From: Bradyrhizobium sp. NFR13
GTDB lineage: Bacteria > Pseudomonadota > Alphaproteobacteria > Rhizobiales > Xanthobacteraceae
Assembly: GCF_900114605.1 (NCBI RefSeq)
Contig: NZ_FOTP01000002.1
Coordinates: 992,001 to 1,056,000, forward strand
Reading direction: 5' to 3'
Length of the DNA stretch: 64,000 nt
Numbering within the stretch: position 1 is the stretch's first letter; each line of letters starts with the position of its first letter. Positions 16,911-25,193 of this stretch are shown piece by piece. Made by a program: the position numbers and the translations under genes. The notes beneath the pieces were generated by a model, which made no database searches, was not told where the DNA came from, and saw only the letters and a list, made by a program, of their open reading frames with translations.

Positions 16911-17204
16911 ATGAAAAAACCCCAGCGCCACCCCAGCGAAGTTGCTGAAATCGTTGCGATTCAGGCGCTTTCCTTCGTTGCCGGTGACCCCGAGCGGCTG
17001 GGCCTGTTCCTGTCCGAGAGCGGAATCGGTCCGGAGACTCTCCGCTCGGCTGCAAAGGATCCACAGTTCCTCGTCAGCGTGCTCGATTTCGTGCTGCGCG
17101 ACGACGAGACCGTGAAGGCGTTTTCGGCGTCGTCGCAACTGGATCCGACCACCATCGCCGCCGCGCGGCAGGCGCTCGATCCCCGCGGGCAGGACTTTAC
17201 GTGA
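16911..17204 (+). CDS. DUF3572-family protein
   Basis: A 97-residue helical, acidic protein ('EIVAIQALSFVAGDPERLGLF', 'LVSVLDFVLRDDETV'). It matches what I know as DUF3572, an alphaproteobacterial family of unknown function that regularly sits before dinB near divK-pleD. ATG 16911 is preferred over the adjacent GTG 16908; GGAAAGG lies upstream. Its last codons overlap the dinB start by 4 nt (GTGA), so translation is coupled. A link to lesion bypass is inferred only from position. Confidence 0.8.
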   Translation: MKKPQRHPSEVAEIVAIQALSFVAGDPERLGLFLSESGIGPETLRSAAKDPQFLVSVLDFVLRDDETVKAFSASSQLDPTTIAAARQALDPRGQDFT

Positions 17205-18496
17205 GCCCCTCTCCGGCAGAGCTGAGCGGACCGCGCTGCTTCTGCCGGGATTGCCTTGTGGATCTGGATGCACGCGTCAAGCGCTGCACGTCATGCGGGT
17301 CGCCGCGCCTGGTGCGACACCACGCGCTGCCGTCCCTGACGCTGGCGCATATCGATTGCGACGCGTTCTACGCCACCGTCGAGAAGCGCGACAATCCCGA
17401 CATCGTCGATCGGCCCGTCATCATCGGCGGCGGCAAGCGTGGCGTGGTGTCTGCGGCCTGCTACATCGCGCGCACCTATGGCGTGCGCTCGGCTATGCCG
17501 ATGTTCAAGGCGCTCGATCTCTGTCCCGACGCCGTCGTGGTGCGGCCCGACATGGCGAAATATGTCCGCGTCGGCCGCGAGGTGCGCCATGCCATGCAGG
17601 CACTGACGCCGCTGGTCGAACCATTGTCGATCGACGAAGCCTTCCTCGACCTGTCGGGCACACAGCGCGTCCACGGCATGATCCCGGCCAAGGTGCTGGC
17701 GAAATTCGCCGCCGACATCGAGCGCACCATCGGCATCACGGTTTCGGTTGGCCTGTCGGTGAACAAGTTTCTCGCCAAGATCGCCAGCGATCTCGACAAG
17801 CCACGCGGCTTCGCCACGCTCGATCAGGACGATGCCGTGGCCATGCTTGCCGACAGGCCTGTCAGCTTCATCTTCGGCGTCGGCCCGGCGACCGCGGAGA
17901 AACTCTCGCAGCGCGGCTTTCGCAAGATCAGCGATATCCAGAAAGCCGACGAGACCGACCTGATGAAACAGTTCGGTGGCGAAGGCCGCAGGCTGTGGCG
18001 CCTCGCCCGCGGCATCGACGATCGCCTCGTCGTCGCCGATCGCGGCGCCAAAACGATTTCCAACGAGACGACGTTCAACGAGGACATCCGCGATTACGCC
18101 ACGCTGGAGAAGATCCTGTGGCGATTGTCGGAGAAGGTTTCATCGCGTCTCAAGAGCAGCGAATTGTCCGGCACCACGGTCACACTGAAACTCAAGACCG
18201 CGGATTTCCGCCAGCGCACCCGCTCGCAGTCGATCCAGTCGCCGACGCAGATGGCCGCGCGCATCTTCGATATCAGCCGCGAGATGCTGGCGAAGGAGAT
18301 CGACGGCACGGCCTTTCGCCTGATCGGCACTGGTGTCAGCGCGCTCAAGCCCGGCAACGAGGCCGGCGACGACAACATGCTCGACCGCCGCTCGTCGCAT
18401 GCCGAGCGGGCGATGGACGACCTCAGGAAGAAGTTCGGCAGCGCCGCGGTGATCCGCGGCATCGCCTATGACGGACCGGAGAAGCCAAGGACATAA
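17201..18496 (+). CDS. dinB: DNA polymerase IV with N-terminal zinc ribbon
   Basis: A 431-residue Y-family lesion-bypass polymerase. Catalytic carboxylates appear in 'HIDCDAFYA' (Asp52) and 'SIDEAFLDL' (Asp/Glu around 147-148); fingers, thumb ('VSVGLSVNKFLAKIASDLDKP') and little-finger domain follow. It carries about 45 extra N-terminal residues with C15xxC18 ... C29xxC32, a zinc-ribbon seen in alphaproteobacterial DinB. No C-terminal beta-clamp motif is obvious to me. The start is GTG 17201, overlapping the DUF3572 stop. Such genes are often SOS-controlled, but I see no LexA box in the leader. Confidence 0.95.
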   Translation: MSPSPAELSGPRCFCRDCLVDLDARVKRCTSCGSPRLVRHHALPSLTLAHIDCDAFYATVEKRDNPDIVDRPVIIGGGKRGVVSAACYIARTYGVRSAMPMFKALDLCPDAVVVRPDMAKYVRVGREVRHAMQALTPLVEPLSIDEAFLDLSGTQRVHGMIPAKVLAKFAADIERTIGITVSVGLSVNKFLAKIASDLDKPRGFATLDQDDAVAMLADRPVSFIFGVGPATAEKLSQRGFRKISDIQKADETDLMKQFGGEGRRLWRLARGIDDRLVVADRGAKTISNETTFNEDIRDYATLEKILWRLSEKVSSRLKSSELSGTTVTLKLKTADFRQRTRSQSIQSPTQMAARIFDISREMLAKEIDGTAFRLIGTGVSALKPGNEAGDDNMLDRRSSHAERAMDDLRKKFGSAAVIRGIAYDGPEKPRT

Positions 18497-18567
18497 TCCC
18501 CATAGGGATTGCGAACTTGTGATGTGCCCGGGCTTCCCACGCTGTGGTGGCCGTGAGATGGTCGAAT

Positions 18568-18921
18568 ATGGATCTTCGTCGACTCCTGAAATTCTTTCTG
18601 GCGATTGTCGTGACCATCGGCCTGTCGGTGGCGCCAATGGTGACTCCGGCGGCTGCCAACGGGCCGTCGGCCACGATGACCGACATGTCGGCGATGTCTG
18701 GAGACATGCCCTGCTGCCCATCCGAACAGAAGAGTAAGGATTGCAAGGACTGTCCACTTCTCGCGATTTGCGCGTTGAAGACCGCCCAGGCGGGGCCTTC
18801 CCTGGCGCCACCCATGACGGTTCGCCACGCCGTCCGAACGTACCACTCGGTGCTGAATGACGCGCTGACCGATGGCGTCAACCGTCCCCCTCCGGACCAC
18901 CCTCCTCGCACTTCGATCTGA
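18568..18921 (+). CDS. Secreted Cys-rich protein of the copper-efflux cassette
   Basis: A 117-residue protein with an N-terminal signal peptide ('LLKFFLAIVVTIGLSVAP', cleavage probably after 'AAA'). The mature part opens with a Met-rich stretch ('TMTDMSAMSGDMPCC') and then a cluster of five Cys ('PCC', 'KDCKDC', 'AIC'), which suits soft-metal binding in the periplasm. The C-terminus is Pro-rich. The exact family is not recognised. It is the first gene of a same-strand run leading to CusB and CusA, so a metal-sensing or metal-carrying role is plausible. Start ATG 18568; the upstream region is short. Confidence 0.65.
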   Translation: MDLRRLLKFFLAIVVTIGLSVAPMVTPAAANGPSATMTDMSAMSGDMPCCPSEQKSKDCKDCPLLAICALKTAQAGPSLAPPMTVRHAVRTYHSVLNDALTDGVNRPPPDHPPRTSI

Positions 18922-19015
18922 GCGGCGCTGAGCGCCGTCGCTGCCGCGTGCCTCCAGGCGCGCGGATGACGCATGCCGTTCGCGGCACATCAGATTCAAT
19001 CGAGGATACCAAACC

Positions 19016-19423
19016 ATGAAGACGTCTAACTCCCCGCGCGCCTTCCGGGCCGCGTTGCTCGCTATCGCTTTGGGCGGCGCAAGCACGGCTGCACTGGCTG
19101 ACATCAAGGACTACACGTTCGAGCTCGTCGATCAGTCCGTTCAGGCCGGCCCCGACAAGATCATCACCGTCCGCTTGATGAACACCAAGACCGGCAAGCC
19201 CGTGCCGGATGCCGTTATTTTTGCAACCCGTCTCGACATGGCTCCTGACGGCATGCAGGAGATGGCCACCAAGATCACGCCAGTATCGGGGGCCGAGCCC
19301 GGCACCTACAAGTTCAAGGCCACCTTCGGAATGGCGGGTCGCTGGCAGCTTTCTCTGGGCGCCAAGGTGCAGGGAGAAACAGGCTCCGTCGAGAACAAGC
19401 TCGTCATCACGGCGCAGAAATGA
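19016..19423 (+). CDS. Periplasmic YtkA/FixH-like protein
   Basis: A 135-residue protein with a signal peptide ('AALLAIALGGASTAALADI'). The mature domain is an Ig-like beta-sandwich pattern: 'YTFELVDQSVQAGPDKIITV', 'GKPVPDAVIFATRLDMAPDGM', then 'PGTYKFKATFGMAGRWQLSL'. This is the YtkA-like family often encoded with copper-efflux RND genes. Met residues in 'LDMAPDGMQEMATK' could bind Cu(I). Its stop overlaps the cusB start by 4 nt (ATGA), so it is translationally coupled to the pump. It may stand in for CusF, which is absent. Confidence 0.75.
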   Translation: MKTSNSPRAFRAALLAIALGGASTAALADIKDYTFELVDQSVQAGPDKIITVRLMNTKTGKPVPDAVIFATRLDMAPDGMQEMATKITPVSGAEPGTYKFKATFGMAGRWQLSLGAKVQGETGSVENKLVITAQK

Positions 19424-20826
19424 ACCGCGCCGTTTTAGCTGGTACGGCCGCCGCGTTCATCGCGGCGGCCGGAGGCGGATTCATCATCGCGCAGCGACCG
19501 TTGACGCATAACGTTGTCGCCGTCACTGCCGCTTCGGCACAAGAAATCCAGACGCCGATCTACTATCAGGATCCGGACGGGAAGCCCGCATACTCGTCGA
19601 CGCCGAAGAAAACGCCGGATGGCCGCAACTACCGCGCCGTTCCGGCGAACGCTGACATCAGCTTCGAGGACATCGTAGCCGAGCCGATACCGAGTTCGAA
19701 CTCGATGGGTACGGAGCGCAAGATCAAGTATTACCGCAATCCGATGGGACTTCCTGACACGTCACCAACGCCGAAGAAGGACTCCATGGGGATGGATTAC
19801 ATCCCGGTGTTCGACGGCGACGATTCCGACGATGGATCAGTCAAGCTCTCCCCGGGCAAGATACAGCGCACGGGCGTGAAGTCCGAGCCAGCCACCAGGC
19901 GCGTGATCCGGACGACGATCCGCGCACCCGGTACGATCCAGCTCGACGAGCGGCGCATCTCCGTGATCTCGATGCGCGCGGAAAGCTGGGTGCAGAAGGT
20001 TGCCGATGTCACCACCGGCACGAAGGTCCGCAGCGGGCAGCCCTTGATGGATATCTACAGCCCGGCGATCTCGTCCGCTGCGGCGGAATACGTCGCGACG
20101 ATCACGTCGAAGACGACGGGCGGCGATGGACTGTACGGGCGCGGGTCACGTCAACGGATCATGAATCTCGACGTTCCGGACACGGTGATTGCCGAAATCG
20201 AGAAGAGCCGTATCGTCCCGATCTCCATCGCCTGGGCCGCACCGCGGGACGGCATCGTGCTTGAGCGCAACGCCATCGAAGGGATGCGGGCGCAACCCGG
20301 CGACATCCTCTTTCGTATCGCCGACACGTCGCTCGTCTGGGCAATGGTCGATGTCGCGGAGCGCGATCTTGGAGCCATCGCCGTCGGACAGCCGGTGAAC
20401 GTCCGGACGCGTAGCCTCTCCGGCAGGCAGTTTTCAGGCAAGATCAACGTGATCTACCCGCAGGTCAATCGCGAGACCCGGACGACACGCGTCCGTATCG
20501 AACTCATGAACACCGATCTCGCTCTGCTACCGGACATGTATATCGACGCTTCGATCGAGACCGGAATTGCGGATCCGGTCGTGTCTGTCCCGGAGAGCGC
20601 TGTGATCGACACCGGCACCCGACAATCGGTGTTCATTGACAAAGGACAGGGCCGCTTCGAACCGCGCGGCGTCGAACTCGGCCGTCGCGGCGACGGCTAC
20701 GTCGAAATCCGCGAGGGCGTCGCAGAGGGCGAACCAGTCGTCATTTCGGCCAATTTCCTGATCGATGCAGAAAGCAACCTCAAGGCTGCGTTGAAGGGCT
20801 TTTCCGACGCGAGGAGCCCACAATGA
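19420..20826 (+). CDS. cusB: CusB-type periplasmic adaptor of Cu(I)/Ag(I) efflux
   Basis: A 468-residue membrane fusion protein: N-terminal signal/anchor (about 5-25), barrel-sandwich and beta-barrel domains (about 165-450) and an unusually short helical hairpin. It links the inner-membrane pump to an outer-membrane channel and delivers metal. Two tandem metal-binding modules precede the core: the second (103-131) has Met109, Met123 and Met125, matching the methionines that E. coli CusB uses (49, 64, 66); the first (47-74) is the same fold pattern with no Met left. Overlaps of 4 nt on both sides join it to the YtkA-like gene and cusA. Confidence 0.92.
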   Translation: MNRAVLAGTAAAFIAAAGGGFIIAQRPLTHNVVAVTAASAQEIQTPIYYQDPDGKPAYSSTPKKTPDGRNYRAVPANADISFEDIVAEPIPSSNSMGTERKIKYYRNPMGLPDTSPTPKKDSMGMDYIPVFDGDDSDDGSVKLSPGKIQRTGVKSEPATRRVIRTTIRAPGTIQLDERRISVISMRAESWVQKVADVTTGTKVRSGQPLMDIYSPAISSAAAEYVATITSKTTGGDGLYGRGSRQRIMNLDVPDTVIAEIEKSRIVPISIAWAAPRDGIVLERNAIEGMRAQPGDILFRIADTSLVWAMVDVAERDLGAIAVGQPVNVRTRSLSGRQFSGKINVIYPQVNRETRTTRVRIELMNTDLALLPDMYIDASIETGIADPVVSVPESAVIDTGTRQSVFIDKGQGRFEPRGVELGRRGDGYVEIREGVAEGEPVVISANFLIDAESNLKAALKGFSDARSPQ

Positions 20827-23800
20827 TCGCCCGCATCATCGCATGGTCGGCGCGCAATCTGCTGCTGGTGTTGTTCGGCACAGGGTTCGCTGCGGCCGCT
20901 GGCATCTACGCGCTGGCGCATCTGCCGCTCGACGCCATCCCGGATCTCTCCGACACGCAGGTCATCGTCTATACCGAGTACCCCGGCCAGGCGCCGCAGG
21001 TGATCGAGGATCAGGTCACCTATCCGTTGACGACGGCAATGCTCACGGTGCCGAAGTCGAAAGTGGTGCGGGGATTCTCGTTCTTCGGCGTGTCGTTCGT
21101 CTATGTCATCTTCGAGGACGGGACCGACATCTACTGGGCCCGGACGCGCGTTCTCGAATTCCTGAACGGAGCCACGTCCCGCCTGCCCGCCGGCGTCACG
21201 CCAACGATGGGCCCCGACGCCACCGGTGTCGGCTGGGTCTACCAGTACGCGATCATGTCCAAGGAATTGAACCTTGCCGACACACGGGCGATCCAGGACT
21301 GGAATCTGAAGTTTGCGCTCGCCAAAGCCGAAGGCGTCGCGGAAGTCGCCAGCGTTGGCGGCTTCGTCAAGCAATACAACGTCGTGCTCGATCCGCTTCG
21401 GATGCGCGACCTCGGCATCACCATGCAGAAGATGCGGGATGCCATTCGCGCCAGCAACGCCGATGTCGGCGGTCGCACGGTGGAGCTGTCCGAATTCGAA
21501 TATGTCATCCGCGGCAGAGGCTACCTGAAGTCGATCAACGACCTCGGCAATGTCGTGCTCAAGACGAGTAACGGTACGCCGGTCCTGCTGCGCGATGTCG
21601 CGCGCGTCGAACTCGGCCCCGACGAGCGGCGCGGCATTACCGAACTGAACGGTGAAGGCGAAGTCGCCAGCGGCATCGTGCTGCAGCGTTTTGGTGTCAA
21701 TGCGCTCGACATGATCGAGAACGTCAAGAAGCGCTTCAAGGAGATCGCCAGCAGTCTGCCGAACTCCGTCGAGATCGTTCCGGTCTACGATCGCTCCAAC
21801 CTGATCAACGCCGCCATCGCCACGCTCAAGCACACATTGCTGGAGGAAAGCATTGTCGTCGCGCTCGTCTGCATTTTATTCTTGCTGCATGTCCGCAGTG
21901 CCCTGGTCGCGATCCTGATGCTGCCGGTCGGCGTGCTGATGGCGTTCGGCGCCATGAAACTGCTCGGTCTTGGCTCCAACATCATGAGTCTCGGCGGCAT
22001 CGCGATCGCCATCGGCGCCATGGTCGATGCCGCCATCGTCATGATCGAGAACGCCCACAAACATCTCGAACGCGCGGATCCCGGCAAGTCGCGCGTCGAG
22101 GTCCTGATCGAGGCAGCCTCCGAAGTCGGCCCGGCACTGTTCTTCAGCCTGTTGATCATCACCGTGTCGTTCATGCCGATCTTCACGCTGGAATCCCAGG
22201 AAGGACGTCTGTTCAGCCCGCTGGCGTTCACCAAGACGTTTGCGATGGCAGCCGCCGCCATCCTGTCGGTGACGCTGGTCCCGGCCCTGATGATCATTTT
22301 CGTTCGCGGCCGGATCGTTCCGGAACACAAGAATCCGATCAACCGCTTTCTGATCTGGGTCTACCGGCCTGTCATCACCACTGTGATGCGCGCGAAGACG
22401 CTGGTCGTCCTGCTCGCACTCGCCATTCTCGCGGCGAGCGTCTGGCCGGCGCGTCAGCTCGGGACCGAATTCATGCCCAGTCTGAACGAGGGCACGCTCA
22501 TGTATATGCCGACAACGCTGCCGGGCATCTCCGTCACCAAGGCCGGAGAACTGCTGCAGATGCAGGACAGGATCATTCGGTCGTTTCCGGAGGTGGCTTC
22601 GGTCTACGGCAAGGCGGGGCGCGCTGCCACGGCGACCGATCCGGCGCCCTCCGAAATGTTCGAGACAATCATCAACCTCAAACCGAAGGAAGAGTGGCGA
22701 TCCGGTCTCACGGTCGATGGACTGATCGCCGAGATGGACAAGGCGCTGCAGTTTCCGGGCGTGTCGAATGCCTGGACCATGCCGATCAAGGCCCGCATCG
22801 ACATGCTGTCGACCGGCATCCGCACGCCCATCGGCGTGAAGGTGATCGGCACCGACCTTGTCGAGATCGACCGGCTTGCCAAGCAGATCGAGCAGGTGCT
22901 CAAGGCGGTACCGGGCACATCGTCCGCCTATGCCGAGCGCGGCATTGGCGGCTACTATCTCGATGTGACCCCGGATCGTGAGGCATTGGCGCGCTACGGC
23001 ATCATGATCCAGGACGTCCAGGACGTGATCGGAACCGCGCTCGGCGGCCAGACGGTGACGACAACTGTGGAAGGCCGGCAACGCTTCACCGTCAACATGC
23101 GGTACCCCCGCGACCTCAGAGAAAGTCCGCAGGCTATCGCCAGTGACGTGCTGGTGCCGATGCCCGGAGGTGGCGCGGTCCCGCTCGGCGAAGTGGCCAG
23201 GATTGCGCTGGCGAGAGGGCCGACGTCGATACGGACAGAGAACGGACAGTTGGCCACCTACATCTATGTCGACATCCGCGACCGCGACCTCGGCGGCTAC
23301 GTGGCCGACGCGCAGCGCGCGGTCCAGGCGAGCATTCAATTCCCGCCCGGCTACTACGTCATGTGGAGTGGCCAGTACGAATATCTCGAACGTGCGACGG
23401 CGCGCCTGAAGATCGTCGTGCCGGTGACGCTGTTGATCATCTTCCTGCTGCTGTACCTGAACTTCCGGTCGATCACCGAAACGATGATCGTCATGCTGTC
23501 GCTGCCGTTCGCGCTGGTCGGCGGCCTTTGGCTGATGTGGTGGCTCGGTTTCAACCTGTCGGTTGCAGTCGTCGTCGGCTTCATTGCGCTGGCCGGCGTT
23601 GCCGCCGAGACCGGCGTGGTGATGCTGATCTACTTGAATCAGGCATTGACCGCGATCCAGGCCCGACGGGACATTGAAGGACGGCCGCTGACGCGCAACG
23701 ACCTGTACGACGCCATCATGGAAGGAGCTGTCGAACGCGTCCGTCCCAAGATGATGACGGTGGTCGCCATCATGGCGGGCCTGCTGCCGATCATGTGGAG

Positions 23801-23978
23801 CACCGGCACGGGCTCGGAGATCATGCAGCGCATCGCGGTGCCGATGATCGGCGGCATGATCTCGTCGACGCTGCTGACGTTGATTGTGATCCCGGCGATC
23901 TATGCAATTGTTAAGGGCTATCGGCTGCCTCAGGCCGGCTTGATCCCGGCAGAAGAGATCGTGCCCGTGACCAGATAG
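20823..23978 (+). CDS. cusA: CusA-type heavy-metal efflux RND pump
   Basis: A 1051-residue proton-driven RND exporter with two six-helix halves and two large periplasmic loops. It is CusA-like (monovalent Cu/Ag) rather than CzcA-like: TM4 reads 'GGIAIAIGAMVDAAIVMIENA'. The three methionines that bind Cu(I) in E. coli CusA (573, 623, 672) correspond to Met562, Met612 and Met661, with identical spacing of 50 and 49. The start ATG 20823 overlaps cusB by 4 nt. No outer-membrane factor gene follows; the channel must come from elsewhere in the genome. Confidence 0.96.
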   Translation: MIARIIAWSARNLLLVLFGTGFAAAAGIYALAHLPLDAIPDLSDTQVIVYTEYPGQAPQVIEDQVTYPLTTAMLTVPKSKVVRGFSFFGVSFVYVIFEDGTDIYWARTRVLEFLNGATSRLPAGVTPTMGPDATGVGWVYQYAIMSKELNLADTRAIQDWNLKFALAKAEGVAEVASVGGFVKQYNVVLDPLRMRDLGITMQKMRDAIRASNADVGGRTVELSEFEYVIRGRGYLKSINDLGNVVLKTSNGTPVLLRDVARVELGPDERRGITELNGEGEVASGIVLQRFGVNALDMIENVKKRFKEIASSLPNSVEIVPVYDRSNLINAAIATLKHTLLEESIVVALVCILFLLHVRSALVAILMLPVGVLMAFGAMKLLGLGSNIMSLGGIAIAIGAMVDAAIVMIENAHKHLERADPGKSRVEVLIEAASEVGPALFFSLLIITVSFMPIFTLESQEGRLFSPLAFTKTFAMAAAAILSVTLVPALMIIFVRGRIVPEHKNPINRFLIWVYRPVITTVMRAKTLVVLLALAILAASVWPARQLGTEFMPSLNEGTLMYMPTTLPGISVTKAGELLQMQDRIIRSFPEVASVYGKAGRAATATDPAPSEMFETIINLKPKEEWRSGLTVDGLIAEMDKALQFPGVSNAWTMPIKARIDMLSTGIRTPIGVKVIGTDLVEIDRLAKQIEQVLKAVPGTSSAYAERGIGGYYLDVTPDREALARYGIMIQDVQDVIGTALGGQTVTTTVEGRQRFTVNMRYPRDLRESPQAIASDVLVPMPGGGAVPLGEVARIALARGPTSIRTENGQLATYIYVDIRDRDLGGYVADAQRAVQASIQFPPGYYVMWSGQYEYLERATARLKIVVPVTLLIIFLLLYLNFRSITETMIVMLSLPFALVGGLWLMWWLGFNLSVAVVVGFIALAGVAAETGVVMLIYLNQALTAIQARRDIEGRPLTRNDLYDAIMEGAVERVRPKMMTVVAIMAGLLPIMWSTGTGSEIMQRIAVPMIGGMISSTLLTLIVIPAIYAIVKGYRLPQAGLIPAEEIVPVTR

Positions 23979-23993
23979 CCCGGAGCCTGGAGC

Positions 23994-24021
23994 GACGTGT
24001 TCGGACTCAGCCGAACACGTC
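23994..24021. terminator. Bidirectional hairpin between cusA and the nicX-like gene
   Basis: GACGTGTTCGG-ACTCAG-CCGAACACGTC is a perfect 11-bp stem with a 6-nt loop placed between two convergent genes, overlapping the last codons of the nicX-like gene. There is no T-tract on either side, so efficiency is uncertain. Confidence 0.55.
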
Positions 24022-25053
24022 CTGCACGACGCCGTCCTTGATCACATCCACGCCGTCGAGCGTGATCGTGGTCTTGAAGATCGGCAGATCGAAATGCCCC
24101 GCGGTGTAACGGCCCGCGAATTCATTGGCACCGGTCGAGAACAGGAAGTTGCCGGCCACCGCGCGGATTTCCGTGCCGTTGGTATCGCGCTGGTCATACA
24201 TCTGCAGCGCCTCGTAACGCGCATTGGGATTCATGCCCCAGCCCACATGCGACACGGCATAGGCTTCGCGGTCGCCCCACGCCGCGAGATAGCGCTTCAT
24301 CATCTCGGCATCGGCGCCCTCGCCCGTCAGCTCGGTGAGATAGTCGTCTTTGAACAGCATCCGCACCGGCGATGTCAGATAGCGCTTGAAGGTCAGGTTG
24401 ATATCGCCTGCATCCATCACCACCGTGCCGTTGATGGTCTTGCTCTTCGGGAAGCTCACAACGATGCCGCCCGGCCAATGCGCCAGCGTGCCCGGCTTGT
24501 CGGTCCAGCCCCAGACACCGACGGTGGCCGCGCCTTCCATGTCGACGTCGAGATCGGTGCCCGCCTTCGAGGTCACCTTCATGTGCTTCGTGCCGCGCAG
24601 CATCTTCGCCGCCGCGCGCACGCGCTTCTCGAGCGCCGAGTCCGGCACCATGCGCTCGAGCGCTTCCGGATGCTCGTTGGAGATCACGAGAATGCGCGCG
24701 CCGGCCTTCAGGATCTCCGGTGTTTCCTTCGCATGCATCAGGCCTTCGATGGTGCAGTCGACGACGAAACCGGCCTGCTGCAATGCTGACACCACCGGCC
24801 CGAGCTGCTGGATCGCTTCGGACGCGCCGGTGGAGCGGATCGGCACGACCTGCTTGTTGCGCGGCGTCGGCACCACGACATGAAACGGCCGCGCGCCCAT
24901 GCGGAGCAATGCCAATTCGGCAATGTGCACATTCAGCGCGCGCGATTGCGTCTCGGAGAGGATGGCGGCAGTGTCGCCGGGCTTGACCGCGCAGCGTTCG
25001 AAGATCTCGCAGAATGCGTCGATCCATTTCGCCTCGATGCGATCCGCCAGCAT
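24007..25053 (-). CDS. NicX-like 2,5-dihydroxypyridine 5,6-dioxygenase
   Basis: A 348-residue protein with the M29 aminopeptidase-like fold. It carries the iron triad of NicX: His269 ('SHVGWGMNP'), His320 and Asp322 ('GHFDLPIF'), spacing 51 and 2, close to the His265/His318/Asp320 of Pseudomonas NicX. NicX opens the ring of 2,5-dihydroxypyridine, the central intermediate of nicotinate and nicotine breakdown, without a catechol-type domain. The start ATG 25053 follows GGAGAAACGGC. It is divergent from a flavin reductase-MarR fusion, and that context supports a ring-degrading role. A related substrate is possible; other nic genes are not in this window. Confidence 0.75.
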   Translation of the reverse strand: MLADRIEAKWIDAFCEIFERCAVKPGDTAAILSETQSRALNVHIAELALLRMGARPFHVVVPTPRNKQVVPIRSTGASEAIQQLGPVVSALQQAGFVVDCTIEGLMHAKETPEILKAGARILVISNEHPEALERMVPDSALEKRVRAAAKMLRGTKHMKVTSKAGTDLDVDMEGAATVGVWGWTDKPGTLAHWPGGIVVSFPKSKTINGTVVMDAGDINLTFKRYLTSPVRMLFKDDYLTELTGEGADAEMMKRYLAAWGDREAYAVSHVGWGMNPNARYEALQMYDQRDTNGTEIRAVAGNFLFSTGANEFAGRYTAGHFDLPIFKTTITLDGVDVIKDGVVQDVFG

Positions 25054-25193
25054 GCCGTTTCTCCGTGTTTTAAAGCGATTATGGTTGGATGATAGGCGCG
25101 GTCATGTTATATGAAAAGGAATATTTTTAATCTTGAAGGACAATCCGGCGCTGTATTTTGGGCAGTCGCGGGTGTCGCGGAGCGGCGAATTCC

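Noticed and set aside
21876-23339. A 487-codon open frame on the minus strand inside cusA
   Set aside because: It is a product of high GC and codon bias; the opposite strand encodes a fully conserved RND pump.
20823-23978. Annotation as CzcA (Co/Zn/Cd)
   Set aside because: TM4 and the methionine triad are CusA-type.
24007-25053. Annotation as an M29 aminopeptidase
   Set aside because: The fold is shared, but the His/His/Asp spacing and the reductase-MarR neighbour fit NicX-type dioxygenases better.
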